NCBI RefSeq assembly: GCF_947496875.1
Contig: NZ_CANMEH010000004.1
Location: 124,001 to 188,000, forward strand
From: an uncultured Paracoccus sp.
GTDB taxonomy: Bacteria > Pseudomonadota > Alphaproteobacteria > Rhodobacterales > Rhodobacteraceae
Direction: 5' to 3'
DNA: 64,000 bases
The first letter of the stretch is position 1. Each line of letters starts with the position of its first letter. This document shows, piece after piece, positions 45,647 through 56,542 of the stretch. Position numbers and translations under genes: made by a program. Under the pieces are notes generated by a model that saw nothing but the letters and a program-made list of their open reading frames with translations, was not told where the DNA came from and searched no databases.

Positions 45647-48600
45647 ATGAACATCGACCTCTCGCGTCGCAGCTTCCTGAAGCTGGCGGGCGCGGGTGTC
45701 GCGGCAACATCGCTCGGAGCGATGGGCTTTGGCGAGGCAGAGGCGGCCGAACTTGCGCATGTGCGCGATTTCAAGCTGGTCGCCACGACCGAAGCACGCA
45801 ACACCTGCCCCTATTGCTCTGTCGCATGCGGCGTCATCCTGTATTCGCGCAAGGACGAGCAGACCGGCAAGAACCGCATCTTCCATATCGAAGGCGATGC
45901 GGATCACCCGACCAACCGTGGGACGCTGTGTCCCAAGGGCGCGGCGCTGCGCGGTTTCGTGAATGCCGAGACGCGCCTGACCCAGCCGATGATCCGGCGG
46001 GCCGGCGGCACCGCGTTCGAGCCGATCAGCTGGGACGATGCGCTGAACAAGATCGCCCGGACCATGAAGGACGATCGCGACGCGAACTTCATGACCCTGA
46101 ACGAGGTGGGCATCCCGGTGAACCGGTGGACCACCGCGGGGTTCCTGGCCGCTTCGGCCACCACCAACGAAACGGCCTGGGCGACCTACAAGGTGGTCCG
46201 GTCGATGGGTATTGTAGGTTTCGACAACCAGGCACGCGTCTGACACGGCCCCACGGTGTCCAGTTTGGGCCCGACATTTGGCCGTGGAGCGATGACGAAC
46301 TCCTGGACCGACATCAAGAATACCGACCTTGTGATCGTGATGGGCGGCAATGCCGCCGAAGCCCACCCCTGCGGGTTCAAGTGGGTAACCGAGGCCAAGC
46401 ACCATCGCGGGGCCAAGCTGATCGTCGTGGACCCCCGGTTCACGCGCACCGCATCGGTGTCCGACTACTATGCCCCGATCCGTCCGGGGACCGACATCGT
46501 GTTCCTCATGGCCCTGATCCGGTACATGATGGAGAACGACAAGATTCAGTGGGATTACGTTCGCAACTACACGAACGCGTCGCTCATCGTGAAGGACGAG
46601 TTCGGGTGGAAGGACGGGCTGTTCACCGGCTATGACGAGGAAAAGCGCGACTATGACAAGTCGAGCTGGGACTATGTCATCGGCGAGGACGGCTACGCCG
46701 AGGTTGACCCGACCCTGGAGAATCCCCGTTGCGTGTGGCAGTTGCTGCGCGCGCATGTCGACGCGTACACGCCCGAGATGGTGGAACGCGTCTGCGGGAC
46801 ACCCAGCGACAGGTTCCTGAAGATCGCGGAAATGATCGGGGAATGCTCGTCGCCCACCAAGACGATGACCTCGATGTACGCGCTGGGCTGGACGCAGCAT
46901 TCCAAGGGCGCCCAGAACATCCGCGGCATGGCGATGCTGCAGCTGATCCTGGGCAATATCGGGGTCCGGGGCGGCGGGATGAACGCGCTGCGCGGCCATT
47001 CCAACATCCAGGGGCTGACAGACATCGGTCTGATGTCCAACCTGATCCCCGGCTATCTGAACATTCCCACGGAAAAGGAACCCAGCTGGGAATCGTACAT
47101 GAAGAGCCGGGCGTTCAAGCCGCTGCGCCCGAACCAGACCAGCTACTGGCAGAACTATCCCAAGTTCATGGTCAGCTTCATGAAGGCAATGTGGGGTGAC
47201 GCCGCCACCAAGGAGAACGACTGGGCCTACAACTATCTGCCCAAGCTGGATGTCCCTACCTATGACGTCCTGCGGATGTTCGAGCTGATGGATCAGGGAC
47301 GCTGCAACCTGTACTTCTGCCAGGGCTTCAACCCGCTGCTGGCCTTCCCCGACCGGGGCAAGGTCACACGGTCGCTGTCCAAGCTGAAGCTGCTGGTGAC
47401 GATGGACCCGCTGGAAACCGAGACCGCCCGCTTCTGGGAAAACCACGGCGAGCACAATCCGGTGGATTCCGCCGCCATCCAGACCGAAGTGATCCAGCTG
47501 CCGTCGTCCTGCTTTGCCGAGGACGAAGGTTCGCTGACCAACTCGGGCCGCTGGCTGCAGTGGCACTGGCCGGGCGCCGAGCCGCCGGGTGACGCCAAGC
47601 TGGACACTTGGATCATGGCGCAGATCTTCCTGCGGGTGCGCGATCTGTACCTGAAGGAAGGCGGCGTGTTCCCCGATCCCATCGTGAACCTCACCTGGGA
47701 TTACGCCGACCCGAACGATCCCACCGCCGAAGAACTGGCGAAGGAGATGAACGGGCGGGCGCTGGAGGACGTCACCGATCCTGCTGACCAGGCCAAGGTG
47801 CTGGCCGCCAAGGGCAAGCTGGTGAAGAACTTCACCGAGTTGCGCGACGATGGTTCGACCTCGTGCGGCTGCTGGATCTATTCCGGCTGCTGGAACGAGG
47901 ACGGCAACAACATGGCGCGGCGGGACAATTCCGACCCCGACGAAACCGGCGCCTATGCCAACTGGTCGTGGAGCTGGCCGGTCAATCGCCGGACGCTGTA
48001 CAACCGGGCCTCGGCCGATCTGGCGGGCAATCCCTGGGATCCGGAACGTCCGCTGATCTGGTGGACCGGCGAGAAATGGACGGGGTACGACGTCCCTGAC
48101 ATCGCACCCACCGCCAAGCCCGACGAGGTGGGCCCGTTCATCATGAACCAGGAAGGCGTATCGCGCCTGTTCACCCGGGGCATGATGCGGGATGGTCCGT
48201 TCCCGACCCACATGGAGCCGTTCGAAAGCCCCATGGCGAACGTGTTCAACGCCAAGATGCGCGGGAACCCGGTCGCGCGCCTATTCGAAAGCGACGTGGC
48301 GCATCTGGGCGACAGCACGGAGTTCCCGTTCGTCGCCACCAGCTATCGCCTGACCGAACATTTCCACTACTGGACCAAGCACAACGTGGTGAATGCCTCG
48401 CTGCAGCCCGAATTCTTCGTGGAAATCAGCGAGGAGCTGGCCGCGGAGCGCGGAATCACCCGCGGCGGGCAGGTGCGTGTCTGGTCCAAGCGTGGCGAGG
48501 TCTGGGCCAAGGCGCTGGTGACCAAGCGGATCAAGCCGATGATCTGCGACGGCAAGACCGTCCATGTCGTCGGAATTCCGCTGCACTGGGGCTTTGTCGG

Positions 48601-48727
48601 CGCCGCACGCAAGGGGTGGGGGCCGAACAGCCTGACGCCCTTTGTCGGTGACGCCAACATCGAGACGCCGGAATACAAGGCGTTCCTGGTGAACATCGAA
48701 CCCGCAGTCGGGGAGGCCGTGTCGTGA
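45647..48727 (+). CDS. fdoG: Formate dehydrogenase alpha subunit, selenocysteine-containing
   Basis: The 1026-residue molybdopterin catalytic subunit of a membrane-bound FDH-N/O-type enzyme, oxidising periplasmic formate. The N-terminus has a Tat signal ([14 protein letters not shown]), then one [4Fe-4S] set in [14 protein letters not shown] and GTLCPKGAA. Codon 199 is UGA at 46241-46243, in the context [26 protein letters not shown], exactly where FDH-N/O carries selenocysteine. Downstream comes the rest ([23 protein letters not shown]). A short ORF ending at 46243 plus a second from 46256 would be a misannotation. The start follows CGGAGGA. It overlaps the beta subunit gene by four bases. 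Confidence 0.96.
46244..46286 (+). promoter_or_regulatory. SECIS element of the formate dehydrogenase mRNA
   Basis: Directly after the UGA, CACGGCC (46244-46250) pairs with GGCCGTG (46280-46286), CGG (46254-46256) with CCG (46271-46273), and GTCC (46258-46261) with GGGC (46267-46270) around the loop AGTTT. The unpaired T at 46257 is base 17 counting from the U of UGA, the place of the bulged U bound by SelB in E. coli. The loop contains GU as expected. Confidence 0.85.
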
Positions 48728-49719
48728 CCGTATCACCCATGATGGACAGCCCGCGGACCGCGGCGGCCAATCCGCCGGTCCAGCCGGTGCAGGGCAATAT
48801 GGGCCAGGCCGCCGTGGTGCGATCCTCGGCGGGGGGGCCGGTCGCCGCCGAACCCACCGCCCTAACGCCGGTCGCCAAGCTGATCGACGTCAGCAAGTGC
48901 ATCGGCTGCAAGGCGTGCCAGTCGGCCTGCGTCGAATGGAACGACACCCACCCCGAGATCGGGGCGAATGTCGGGGTCTACGAAAATCCGCTGGATCTGA
49001 CCCCCGACATGTACACGCTGATGCGGTTCGCCGAATACGACAACCCCGACAGCGGCGACTTCGAATGGCTGATCCGCAAGGATGGCTGCATGCACTGCGC
49101 CGAGCCGGGCTGCCTTACGGCCTGCCCCGCACCCGGCGCGATCGTGCAGTATTCGAACGGCATCGTCGACTTCATCCAGGAGAACTGCATCGGTTGCGGC
49201 TATTGCGTCAGCGGGTGCCCGTTCGACATCCCGCGGCTGGGTCGGGCGGACCACAAGGCGTACAAGTGCACGCTGTGTTCCGACCGGGTCGCCGTCGGCC
49301 AAGGACCGGCCTGTGCCAAGGCGTGCCCGACCAAGGCGATCACCTTCGGCACCAAGGACGACATGACCGCCCTGGCGGCCGAGCGGGTCGAGGATCTGAA
49401 GTCACGCGGCTACGACAATGCCGGGATCTACGATCCTGAAGGCGTCGGGGGGACGCATGTCATGTACGTCCTGCACCACGCCGACAAGCCCGGCATCTAC
49501 AACGATCTGCCGGAAAATCCGCAGATCGCCGGGGTTGTCGAGAACTGGAAAGGTCCCACCAAGACCTTCGGCCTGGCTGCGATGGGGCTCGCCGCGGTGG
49601 GCAGCCTCGTGATGGGGCTGATGACCCGCAGTGACGTGGAGGCCGAAGACGAACAGAGGGCCGCTGACATGGTCGACCGCGCGGCCGACCCGGCGGCACC
49701 ACCGGAGGAGCAGGTCTGA
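48724..49719 (+). CDS. fdoH: Formate dehydrogenase beta subunit (iron-sulfur)
   Basis: The electron-transfer subunit, 331 residues, with four [4Fe-4S] sites in ferredoxin-like cysteine clusters: [44 protein letters not shown] and CTLCSDRV...CAKACP. A C-terminal hydrophobic helix ([20 protein letters not shown]) anchors it next to the gamma subunit. The first 45 residues are an Ala/Pro-rich extension. The GTG start overlaps the alpha-subunit stop. Confidence 0.95.
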   Translation: MTVSPMMDSPRTAAANPPVQPVQGNMGQAAVVRSSAGGPVAAEPTALTPVAKLIDVSKCIGCKACQSACVEWNDTHPEIGANVGVYENPLDLTPDMYTLMRFAEYDNPDSGDFEWLIRKDGCMHCAEPGCLTACPAPGAIVQYSNGIVDFIQENCIGCGYCVSGCPFDIPRLGRADHKAYKCTLCSDRVAVGQGPACAKACPTKAITFGTKDDMTALAAERVEDLKSRGYDNAGIYDPEGVGGTHVMYVLHHADKPGIYNDLPENPQIAGVVENWKGPTKTFGLAAMGLAAVGSLVMGLMTRSDVEAEDEQRAADMVDRAADPAAPPEEQV

Positions 49720-50405
49720 TGGCGCGTCGCGTCTATTCCGAGCCCGGCGACCGGATCGTGTCCCGCGATCCGGTCGAGGTCAAACGCTATGGCGGGCTGA
49801 CCCGGCTGAACCACTGGGTGACGGCAATAACCCTGATCCTGCTGGCGCTGTCCGGTTTCGCCTTCTTCGATCCGTCCCTCTACTGGCTGTCGGGACTGTT
49901 CGGCGGCGGCGAGACCACGCGCTGGCTGCACCCCTTCATCGGGATCGTGCTGTTCCTCAGCTTCATGCTGCTGTTCCTGCAGTTGTGGCGCTACAATATC
50001 ATGCGGCGCGAGGATCTGGTCTGGCTGTCCAACTTCCGTGACGTGGTTTCCGGGCATGAAGAACGTTTGCCGGAACTCGGAAAGTACAATTTCGGGCAGA
50101 AATTTGTCTTCTGGGCGATGTTCTGGCTGATCCTTGTGCTGATCATCTCTGGCGTGATGATCTGGTACCAGTTCTTTCCCGACCTTGTTTCCGTCGAGAC
50201 CCGTCGGATCGCTCTGCTGACCCACTCGGTCTCCGCGGTGCTGATCATCCTGACCCTCATCCTGCACATCTTCGCGGCCTTCTGGACCCGGGGAACCCTG
50301 CAGGCGATGGTCTCGGGCCGGGTGACCGGGGGCTGGGCCTGGCGGCACCACCGCAAGTGGCTGCGGGAACTGGCTAGACGCCAACGGGCCGATCCGGCAG
50401 AGTGA
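49719..50405 (+). CDS. fdoI: Formate dehydrogenase gamma subunit, cytochrome b556
   Basis: Membrane diheme cytochrome b subunit of 228 residues passing electrons to quinone. Four helices are visible, for example LNHWVTAITLILLALSGFAFF, LHPFIGIVLFLSFMLLFLQLW, FVFWAMFWLILVLIISGVMIW and LLTHSVSAVLIILTLILHIFAA. Histidines in the first, second and fourth (LNHW, LHPF, LTHS, LILH) are likely haem ligands. The ATG overlaps the beta-subunit stop. Confidence 0.94.
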   Translation: MARRVYSEPGDRIVSRDPVEVKRYGGLTRLNHWVTAITLILLALSGFAFFDPSLYWLSGLFGGGETTRWLHPFIGIVLFLSFMLLFLQLWRYNIMRREDLVWLSNFRDVVSGHEERLPELGKYNFGQKFVFWAMFWLILVLIISGVMIWYQFFPDLVSVETRRIALLTHSVSAVLIILTLILHIFAAFWTRGTLQAMVSGRVTGGWAWRHHRKWLRELARRQRADPAE

Positions 50406-50433
50406 CCCCTCACGGCGCTCGCCCGGGGGAACG

Positions 50434-51351
50434 ATGACGCAGGACGTCCAGCCCAGACCTGACATGATCGGCGGCGTACCCACGCCGCCGTTGGCCATTC
50501 TGCCCCAACCCGAACGGCTGTTCGCGGCACGGGCGGATCGATTTGCCTTCTTGGCCGAAACATCGAAGCTGGGACCGTATCTGCGTTTCCTCGCCGAACT
50601 GTCACGGGTGCAGGACAGGATGTGCCGATCCCTGCCCGCCCCCGCTGCTTTGCCCGCCGATCGAATTGCGCTGGCCCGTTCATCCCGGATGCCGCCGATT
50701 GATAGACATGCGCTGATCGACGATCCGAACCTGACCACTACCCTTGAACAGTTCTGTCGCGAGGCCGACGGCATCGACATGCCGGCCCCGGCACGGCTCG
50801 CGTTGCAGGCGCTGACTGCCGCAACCAACGATGACCGGCGCTGGCTGGTCGGGAATGTCCTGGACGACGCCGTTCCGGCCGACAGCGCAGCGCCGCATCT
50901 GTTCGTGGCGGCTGCGATCCAGGTGCATTTGGGCCGTATGGCTGCCGCGCTCGACGCCGGCCAGCTGGTTGCGATCCGCACCGGCGTCTGTCCATCCTGC
51001 GGCGGCAAGCCCGTGTCCTCGGTCGTCATTGGAATCCAGGGCGCCGAAGGCACCCGCTATGCTGTGTGCAACTGCTGTCAGACGCAGTGGAACGAGGTTC
51101 GGGTGAAATGCCTGTGCTGCGGATCGACGAAAGGGATCGGTTTCCGGTCGCTGGACGACGGTTCCGGCGAGGCGACGATCAGGGCAGAAACCTGCGAGGA
51201 ATGCGGATGCTGGGTCAAGCAGATGCTGCAGACCCGCAACCCCTCGCTCGACCCGGTGGCCGACGATGTCGCCAGCATGGGGCTGGACGCCCTGATGCAG
51301 TCGGAGCCCTGGCGCCGCGGCGGCCTCAACCCCTTTCTGATCGGCTACTGA
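50434..51351 (+). CDS. fdhE: FdhE, formate dehydrogenase accessory protein
   Basis: A 305-residue cytosolic maturation factor for Tat-exported formate dehydrogenases. The C-terminal half has four CxxC metal motifs: [24 protein letters not shown] and [11 protein letters not shown]. Positioned right after the gamma subunit and overlapping selA by one base (TGATG), it belongs to the operon. Confidence 0.93.
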   Translation: MTQDVQPRPDMIGGVPTPPLAILPQPERLFAARADRFAFLAETSKLGPYLRFLAELSRVQDRMCRSLPAPAALPADRIALARSSRMPPIDRHALIDDPNLTTTLEQFCREADGIDMPAPARLALQALTAATNDDRRWLVGNVLDDAVPADSAAPHLFVAAAIQVHLGRMAAALDAGQLVAIRTGVCPSCGGKPVSSVVIGIQGAEGTRYAVCNCCQTQWNEVRVKCLCCGSTKGIGFRSLDDGSGEATIRAETCEECGCWVKQMLQTRNPSLDPVADDVASMGLDALMQSEPWRRGGLNPFLIGY

Positions 51352-52715
51352 TGCAGGCGCTGCGCGACCTGCCGTCACTCGACCGGCTTCTCGCCGGCTC
51401 GGCGCAGGACCTGACACACCGACACGGACGCGCTGCCGTTACGGACGCCCTGCGCGCCACGCTGGACGCCGCGCGCGATACCATACGCGCCGGGGGGGCG
51501 GCACCGAGTGCCGCAGCGCTGGTCCGGTCCGCCGGCGAACGGCTGGACGCCGAGACGATCAGCAGTTTGCGTCCGGTGATCAACCTGACCGGAACCGTGC
51601 TGCACACCAACTTGGGCCGAGCCGTGCTGGCCGAGGCCGCCATCGCCGCGGCGGTAGACGCAATGCGCCATCCCGTTGCGCTGGAATACGATCTGGGCAC
51701 CGGCCGCCGGGGTGAGCGGGACGATCACGTCTCGCAGCTTCTGTGCGACCTGACCGGCGCCGAGGCGGCCACGGTCGTCAACAACAATGCCGCCGCTGTC
51801 CTGCTGGTGCTCAACGCACTGGCGCGGGGGCGCGAGGCGATCGTGTCGCGGGGCGAACTGGTCGAGATCGGCGGGTCGTTCCGCATCCCCGACATCATGG
51901 CACGAGCGGGCGTGACGCTGATCGAAGTGGGCACCACCAATCGCACTCATGCGCGGGACTATCGCGACGCGGTTACTGATCGTTCCGCCCTGATGATGAA
52001 GGTTCACCCGTCCAATTACCGGATCGAGGGCTTCACGGCTGCGGTGCCGGCGGACGACCTCGCCGCCATCGCGCGCGAGGCGCGGCTGCCGATGGTGCAT
52101 GACCTCGGGTCCGGGACGCTGGTCGATCCCGCCCGTTGGGGCCTGCCGGCGGAAACGACGGTCGCACAGGCGGTGGCCGAAGGCGCCGATCTCGTGACGT
52201 TCTCTGGCGACAAGCTGCTGGGCGGCCCCCAGGCCGGCTTCATCGTCGGACGGGCCGAGCTGATCAAGCAGATCAACCAGGACCCGCTCAAACGGACGCT
52301 GCGGGTCGACAAGATCCGCCTTGCAGCGATCGCGGCGACCTTGCGACTGTATCGCGATCCGGACCGTCTCGCCGAACGGCTGCCGACCCTGCGCCTGCTG
52401 ACTCGCACGCGGGACGATATCGCGGCGCAGGCCCGTCGGTTGAGGGGCCCGGTCGGCGCCATGCTGCCGGACCATCAGCTGGACGTCGTCGATTGCATGA
52501 GCCAGATCGGATCGGGCGCGATGCCCGTCGAGACATTGCCGTCGGTAGCACTGTCGTTGCGCGGTCACGGGGGCGATGCGCCGGACCGGCTGGCCGCGCG
52601 ACTGCGGGCACTGCCGGTGCCGGTCATCGGGCGCATCCGGGACGGTGCCCTGCTGCTCGATCTGCGTTGCCTGACCGATGACGGGGCGCTGCTGGGCACC
52701 CTTTCGCATCTATGA
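51351..52715 (+). CDS. selA: SelA, L-seryl-tRNA(Sec) selenium transferase
   Basis: PLP enzyme of 454 residues that converts Ser-tRNA-Sec to Sec-tRNA-Sec with selenophosphate. The PLP-binding lysine is in [19 protein letters not shown]. Others are [56 protein letters not shown] and [12 protein letters not shown]. The ATG at 51351 is set by the overlap with fdhE; an upstream open frame is not coding. It overlaps selB by four bases. Confidence 0.96.
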   Translation: MQALRDLPSLDRLLAGSAQDLTHRHGRAAVTDALRATLDAARDTIRAGGAAPSAAALVRSAGERLDAETISSLRPVINLTGTVLHTNLGRAVLAEAAIAAAVDAMRHPVALEYDLGTGRRGERDDHVSQLLCDLTGAEAATVVNNNAAAVLLVLNALARGREAIVSRGELVEIGGSFRIPDIMARAGVTLIEVGTTNRTHARDYRDAVTDRSALMMKVHPSNYRIEGFTAAVPADDLAAIAREARLPMVHDLGSGTLVDPARWGLPAETTVAQAVAEGADLVTFSGDKLLGGPQAGFIVGRAELIKQINQDPLKRTLRVDKIRLAAIAATLRLYRDPDRLAERLPTLRLLTRTRDDIAAQARRLRGPVGAMLPDHQLDVVDCMSQIGSGAMPVETLPSVALSLRGHGGDAPDRLAARLRALPVPVIGRIRDGALLLDLRCLTDDGALLGTLSHL

Positions 52716-54634
52716 TCGTCGGCACGGCCGGACATATCGACCACGGCAAGACTGCGCTGGTGCGGGCGCTGACCGGGGTCGACGCAGATCGGCTGGCCGA
52801 GGAAAAGGCCCGCGGGATCACCATCGAACTGGGATTCGCCTATGCCGATCTGGGCGGCGGGGCAATTACCGGCTTTGTCGACGTGCCGGGGCATGAACGG
52901 TTTGTCCATACCATGCTCGCCGGGGCCGGCGGGATCGACATGGCCCTTCTGGTGGTGGCCGCGGACGACGGGGTGATGCCGCAGACGCGCGAGCATCTGG
53001 CCATCCTGGATCTGCTCGGCGTGCACCGTGGCATCGTCGCCCTGAGCAAGGCGGATCTGGCCGGGCCGGAACGTCGCGCCGACGTGACGGCGCAGATCCG
53101 GGCGCTGCTCGACGAAACCGGACTGGCGCAGTCCGATGTGATCCCCGTGTCATCGATCACCGGCGAAGGGGTCGGGCAACTGAGGGACGCGCTTGCGGCG
53201 GCGGAGGCGGCAACCGTGGCCCGTAGCGCGACCGGCAGGTTCCGGATGGCGGTCGATCGCAGCTTTACGCTGAAGGGCGCGGGGACCGTGGTGACCGGGA
53301 CCGTCCAGACCGGACGCGTCTCGGTCGGAGACACGGTCGTCATCTCTCCGGCCGGGCTGTCCGGCCGGGTGCGGGCGATCCATGCCCAGAACCAGCCAGC
53401 GGCGACCGGGCTGGCCGGGCAGCGCTGTGCCGTGAACCTGGCGGGCGAGGCGATCAGCCGCGACAGTATCCATCGCGGCGACGTGGCGCTTGACCCTGTG
53501 CTGCATGTACCCACCGACCGGATCGACGCCGTGCTGCGGGTGCTGCCGTCCGAGCCCAAGCCGATCTCGACGTGGTTCCCCGCGCGGCTTCACGTCGGTG
53601 CCGTGGAAACGGGGGTCCGGATCGTCCCCCTGGGCGGTGACCTAGGGCCCGGGGATAGCGGGCCGGTTCAGCTGGTGCTGGACCGCCCTATCGCCGCCAT
53701 GGTGGGCGAACGGTTTATTCTGCGCGACGTCTCGGCTCGGCGGACGCTGGGCGGGGGCGACTTCCGCGACCTGCGCGCCCCGGCGCGCCGTCGCCGCACA
53801 CCCGAACGACTACAGGTGATCGCCGCAAACGGGACGACCGACCCGGAAGTCGCACTGAATGACCTGCTGGCCTTGCCGCCCCATTTCGTGGAGCTCGACG
53901 GGTTTGCCCGGGATCGGGCGCTGTCGGACGAAATCGTGGCACGGCTCGCCACCGCGCAGCACACGATCAATGCCGGGGACACGACCCTGGTCATGGCGGC
54001 CGACACGATCCGCGGTCTGGACGCGATGCTGATCGACAGGCTGTCGACATTTCACGTGGAACATCCCGAGATGCAGGGCATCGGTCGCGAGCGCTTGCGC
54101 CTGGCGCTGACGCCGCGCCTGCCTCCCGCGGCCTTCACGGATTACCTGTCCAGCCGGTCTCGAGACGGCGTGATCGTGGTCGAGGGCGGGTTCGTGCGGC
54201 TGGCCGGACATACCGCCCGACTGTCCCCAGCAGACGACGCGCTCCTGGACAGGCTGCTGCCCCATCTGGGCGGCGCTGCCCGCTTCCGCCCGCCACGGGT
54301 CCGGGATCTCGCGACCGAAATGGACGTGCCAGAGGCGGATGTCCGCCGGGTCATGCGCATGGCCGCCCGCCAGGGACGGGTGGACCAGTTGCGCCACGAC
54401 CATTTCTTCCTGCGAACGACAACGGCAGAGATGGTGCGGATCATCGCCGACGTGCAGCGATCAGCCGAGGACGGCTGGGTCACCGCCGCCGCGTTCCGCG
54501 ACAGGCTCCAGAACGGGCGCAAGGTGGCGATCGAACTGCTCGACTTTTTCGACCGGCATGGCGTAACACTGAGGCGCGGCGATCTGCGGCGCATCAACCC
54601 ACATCGCGCAGACATGTTCGCCGACGGGCTCTGA
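52712..54634 (+). CDS. selB: SelB, selenocysteine-specific elongation factor
   Basis: A 640-residue GTPase that carries Sec-tRNA-Sec to UGA codons marked by a SECIS. EF-Tu-like domains occupy about 1-340: G1 [20 protein letters not shown]2/G3 [15 protein letters not shown] and [20 protein letters not shown]4 LSKADL. The remainder is the winged-helix SECIS-binding part (for example [31 protein letters not shown]). tRNA-Sec follows 19 bases after the stop. Confidence 0.96.
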   Translation: MIVGTAGHIDHGKTALVRALTGVDADRLAEEKARGITIELGFAYADLGGGAITGFVDVPGHERFVHTMLAGAGGIDMALLVVAADDGVMPQTREHLAILDLLGVHRGIVALSKADLAGPERRADVTAQIRALLDETGLAQSDVIPVSSITGEGVGQLRDALAAAEAATVARSATGRFRMAVDRSFTLKGAGTVVTGTVQTGRVSVGDTVVISPAGLSGRVRAIHAQNQPAATGLAGQRCAVNLAGEAISRDSIHRGDVALDPVLHVPTDRIDAVLRVLPSEPKPISTWFPARLHVGAVETGVRIVPLGGDLGPGDSGPVQLVLDRPIAAMVGERFILRDVSARRTLGGGDFRDLRAPARRRRTPERLQVIAANGTTDPEVALNDLLALPPHFVELDGFARDRALSDEIVARLATAQHTINAGDTTLVMAADTIRGLDAMLIDRLSTFHVEHPEMQGIGRERLRLALTPRLPPAAFTDYLSSRSRDGVIVVEGGFVRLAGHTARLSPADDALLDRLLPHLGGAARFRPPRVRDLATEMDVPEADVRRVMRMAARQGRVDQLRHDHFFLRTTTAEMVRIIADVQRSAEDGWVTAAAFRDRLQNGRKVAIELLDFFDRHGVTLRRGDLRRINPHRADMFADGL

Positions 54635-54653
54635 GGTGGACCGGCCCTGAGTT

Positions 54654-54749
54654 GGAGGAGAATCGTCCCCGGTGGGGCGGCCGGACTTCAAATCCGGTTG
54701 GGGCAGCGCGCCTGTCCCGGGTGGGTTCGACTCCCATTCTCCTCCGCCA
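54654..54749 (+). tRNA. selC: tRNA-Sec (anticodon UCA) with encoded CCA
   Basis: An eight-base-pair acceptor stem, GGAGGAGA (54654-54661) with TCTCCTCC (54738-54745), discriminator G and encoded CCA (54747-54749). The anticodon arm is CCGGA-CTTCAAA-TCCGG with anticodon TCA at 54688-54690. A long variable arm and GGTTCGACTCC-type T arm are present. The 8-bp acceptor and UCA anticodon identify selC. It lies directly after selB. Confidence 0.97.
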
Positions 54750-54774
54750 GTCCGGCCCATGCAGCCGGCACCCC

Positions 54775-55731
54775 TCATCCGGCGAGGTCGACACCGCGTG
54801 CGGTCGGCGGCTGCCACGTCTTGGACTCCGGCAATGCGCCCGCGGGGTTGGTGCCGATCATCGATCCGCCCAGACCGCCGGTCCAACCTGTCGAGCCCTC
54901 GTTGCCGGGGGCGGTCCCGTCAGCGTTCTCCTGTTCGGGTTCGGTCGCCGCGGTCGCTACGCCGTCCGAGCCGGCGCCATCCTGCGCGGCAACCGCGACT
55001 GTCGCCTCGTCGGCTCCCTCGCTCGACTGCGCTGACGCAGGATCGCCCTGCCCTTCGTCCTGGTCGAACAGAAAGACCGGGGTGATCGCAGGTGCACCGG
55101 CAATGGCTGCCACTTCCTCCGGCGTCAAGCCGATGCCGACCTGTGATTTTGCCTGTACCGTCGACGCATACTGGCGCGCGGCGGCAGCCTGATCCTCGGC
55201 AGTGGCCGCAGCGTCCTGCTGTTCCTCATCCTCAGGTGCCTGCCCCGCAGCTGCCGCCGGGGTGGTCGCTGCAGTTGCCGCCGTGTCGCGGACCGGATCG
55301 GTGGATGCGTCCGGGGGAGAGGTGTTGGCGTTCTGCGGGCCAGGCTGCTGATCATTCACGCTGACGCCGGCAGCGTCCGCCGCAGAGGCGTCCGGATCGG
55401 CCATGGTCGGGGTGGCCAGCGCTTCCTGCGTGCTCGCCGGCATCTCGGTCTGAGCAGGTTCGAGCGCGCCCGGGGCGATCTCTGCCGGAGCCGGGGCACC
55501 CGTCTCGGCCGGCGTCGAGACGATCTGCTGGTCGTCACTCGCCAGACTGGCGGCGCCGGCCTGCTCTTCTGTTCCGGCTGAGGGCTGTGTGGACGGAACC
55601 TGCACCGTGTCCGCAGGCGCGGCGGCGCTGCCGGGTTCCTGCAGGGGTACGGTCATTTGCGTGTTCTGTGCTGCTGCGGGGGCGGTCAGCAGCGCAAGGC
55701 TGAGCAAGAGATGAGGCGTGAACTTCGGCAT
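54775..55731 (-). CDS. Secreted Ala/Pro/Glu-rich low-complexity protein
   Basis: A 318-residue protein not assignable to a family. It has a Sec signal peptide (FTPHLLLSLALLTAPAAAQN, cleavage near AAAQ). The mature part is acidic and rich in Ala, Pro, Thr, Gln and Glu with few hydrophobics, so largely disordered. The most ordered stretch is about 190-225 (YASTVQAKSQVGIGLTPEEVAAIAGAPAITPVFLFDQDEG). The tail has GGLGGSMIGTNPAGALPESKTW. It ends 26 bases from selC on the opposite strand. Envelope location is likely; function unknown. Confidence 0.7.
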   Translation of the reverse strand: MPKFTPHLLLSLALLTAPAAAQNTQMTVPLQEPGSAAAPADTVQVPSTQPSAGTEEQAGAASLASDDQQIVSTPAETGAPAPAEIAPGALEPAQTEMPASTQEALATPTMADPDASAADAAGVSVNDQQPGPQNANTSPPDASTDPVRDTAATAATTPAAAAGQAPEDEEQQDAAATAEDQAAAARQYASTVQAKSQVGIGLTPEEVAAIAGAPAITPVFLFDQDEGQGDPASAQSSEGADEATVAVAAQDGAGSDGVATAATEPEQENADGTAPGNEGSTGWTGGLGGSMIGTNPAGALPESKTWQPPTARGVDLAG

Positions 55732-55900
55732 CGGACTGGCTTTCTTCTGCGGGTCTGGCGCGAGGCGGCCAGCTTCAGACTAGCGCGGCATCATCCGCCC
55801 GTCACGAGTCTTGTCACCGCACCGACGCTGCTGGTGCTGGCCGCTCTCTCCCTGCCCTGCGATGGCGCGGCGCACCTTGTGGGCGCGCCCGCCGCCGCCG

Positions 55901-56542
55901 TCATGGCAGGTCGTCGGCGCTGCGGATCACCTTGCTGAGCAGACCGTAGTCGATGGCTTCCTGGGTATTCAGCCAGAAGTCCCGCTCCGTGTCGGCAGCA
56001 ACGCGGTCGATCGACTGCCCGGTGGCATCCGCAAAGATCTGGTTCAGGCGGTCCCGCATCAGACGCAGCTGCTCGGCCTGGATCATCATGTCGGAACTGG
56101 TGCCGCCGATCCCGCCCGAGGGCTGGTGGATCAGGAACCGCGTGTTGGGCAGGCAGAACCGGTTTTCCCGCTTTGCACCGACAAAGATCAAGGCCCCCGC
56201 ACTGGCGACCCAGCCTGAGCCGATGGTCCGCACCGGGGGGCGGATGAAACGGATCACGTCGTGGATCATGTCGCCGGATTCGACGTGCCCACCGGGCGAG
56301 GAGATCAGGACGTTAATCGGCTTGTCGCTGTCCTCGGCCAGGGCCAGCAGGTGCGACACGGTGCGCTGCGCCAGCTTGTCGTTGATCGTCCCGGCAACGA
56401 TCACGGTGCGCGACCGGAAATACAGCTTGTCGATTGCAGGGCTTTGCGGAAGGCCCAGATCCTCGCCCTGTTGCCCGTCCTCGCGCGGCCGCTCATCGTC
56501 GTCATCATCGTCATCGTCGTCGAGGCGGTGGCGCAGCATCAT
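55901..56542 (-). CDS. clpP: ClpP-type serine peptidase with poly-Asp N-terminus
   Basis: A ClpP-family peptidase of about 213 residues. Triad: Ser in GWVASAGALIF, His in RFLIHQPSGG and Asp in ERDFWLN. VIVAGTINDKLAQRTVSHLLAL and INVLISSPGGHVESGDMI complete the fold. The N-terminus has nine consecutive aspartates and then an acidic, polar stretch, unlike the usual housekeeping ClpP. Two ATGs lie at 56542 and 56539; AGGA at proper distance favours 56539, and an in-frame GTG lies at 56554. No clpX/clpA is adjacent, so this may be a second ClpP. Confidence 0.88.
   Translation of the reverse strand: MMLRHRLDDDDDDDDDERPREDGQQGEDLGLPQSPAIDKLYFRSRTVIVAGTINDKLAQRTVSHLLALAEDSDKPINVLISSPGGHVESGDMIHDVIRFIRPPVRTIGSGWVASAGALIFVGAKRENRFCLPNTRFLIHQPSGGIGGTSSDMMIQAEQLRLMRDRLNQIFADATGQSIDRVAADTERDFWLNTQEAIDYGLLSKVIRSADDLP

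Noticed and set aside
45593-46243. A short formate dehydrogenase ending at 46243 and a separate longer gene from 46256.
   Set aside because: The stop is UGA in the conserved selenocysteine context with a SECIS hairpin, and selABCD are present, so it is one gene.
45503-48211. A 902-codon open frame on the minus strand.
   Set aside because: Antisense shadow of the formate dehydrogenase alpha subunit gene.
56480-56525. A simple-sequence repeat of GTC/ATC triplets.
   Set aside because: It is the codon run for the poly-aspartate tract of the ClpP-type protein, not an independent repeat.
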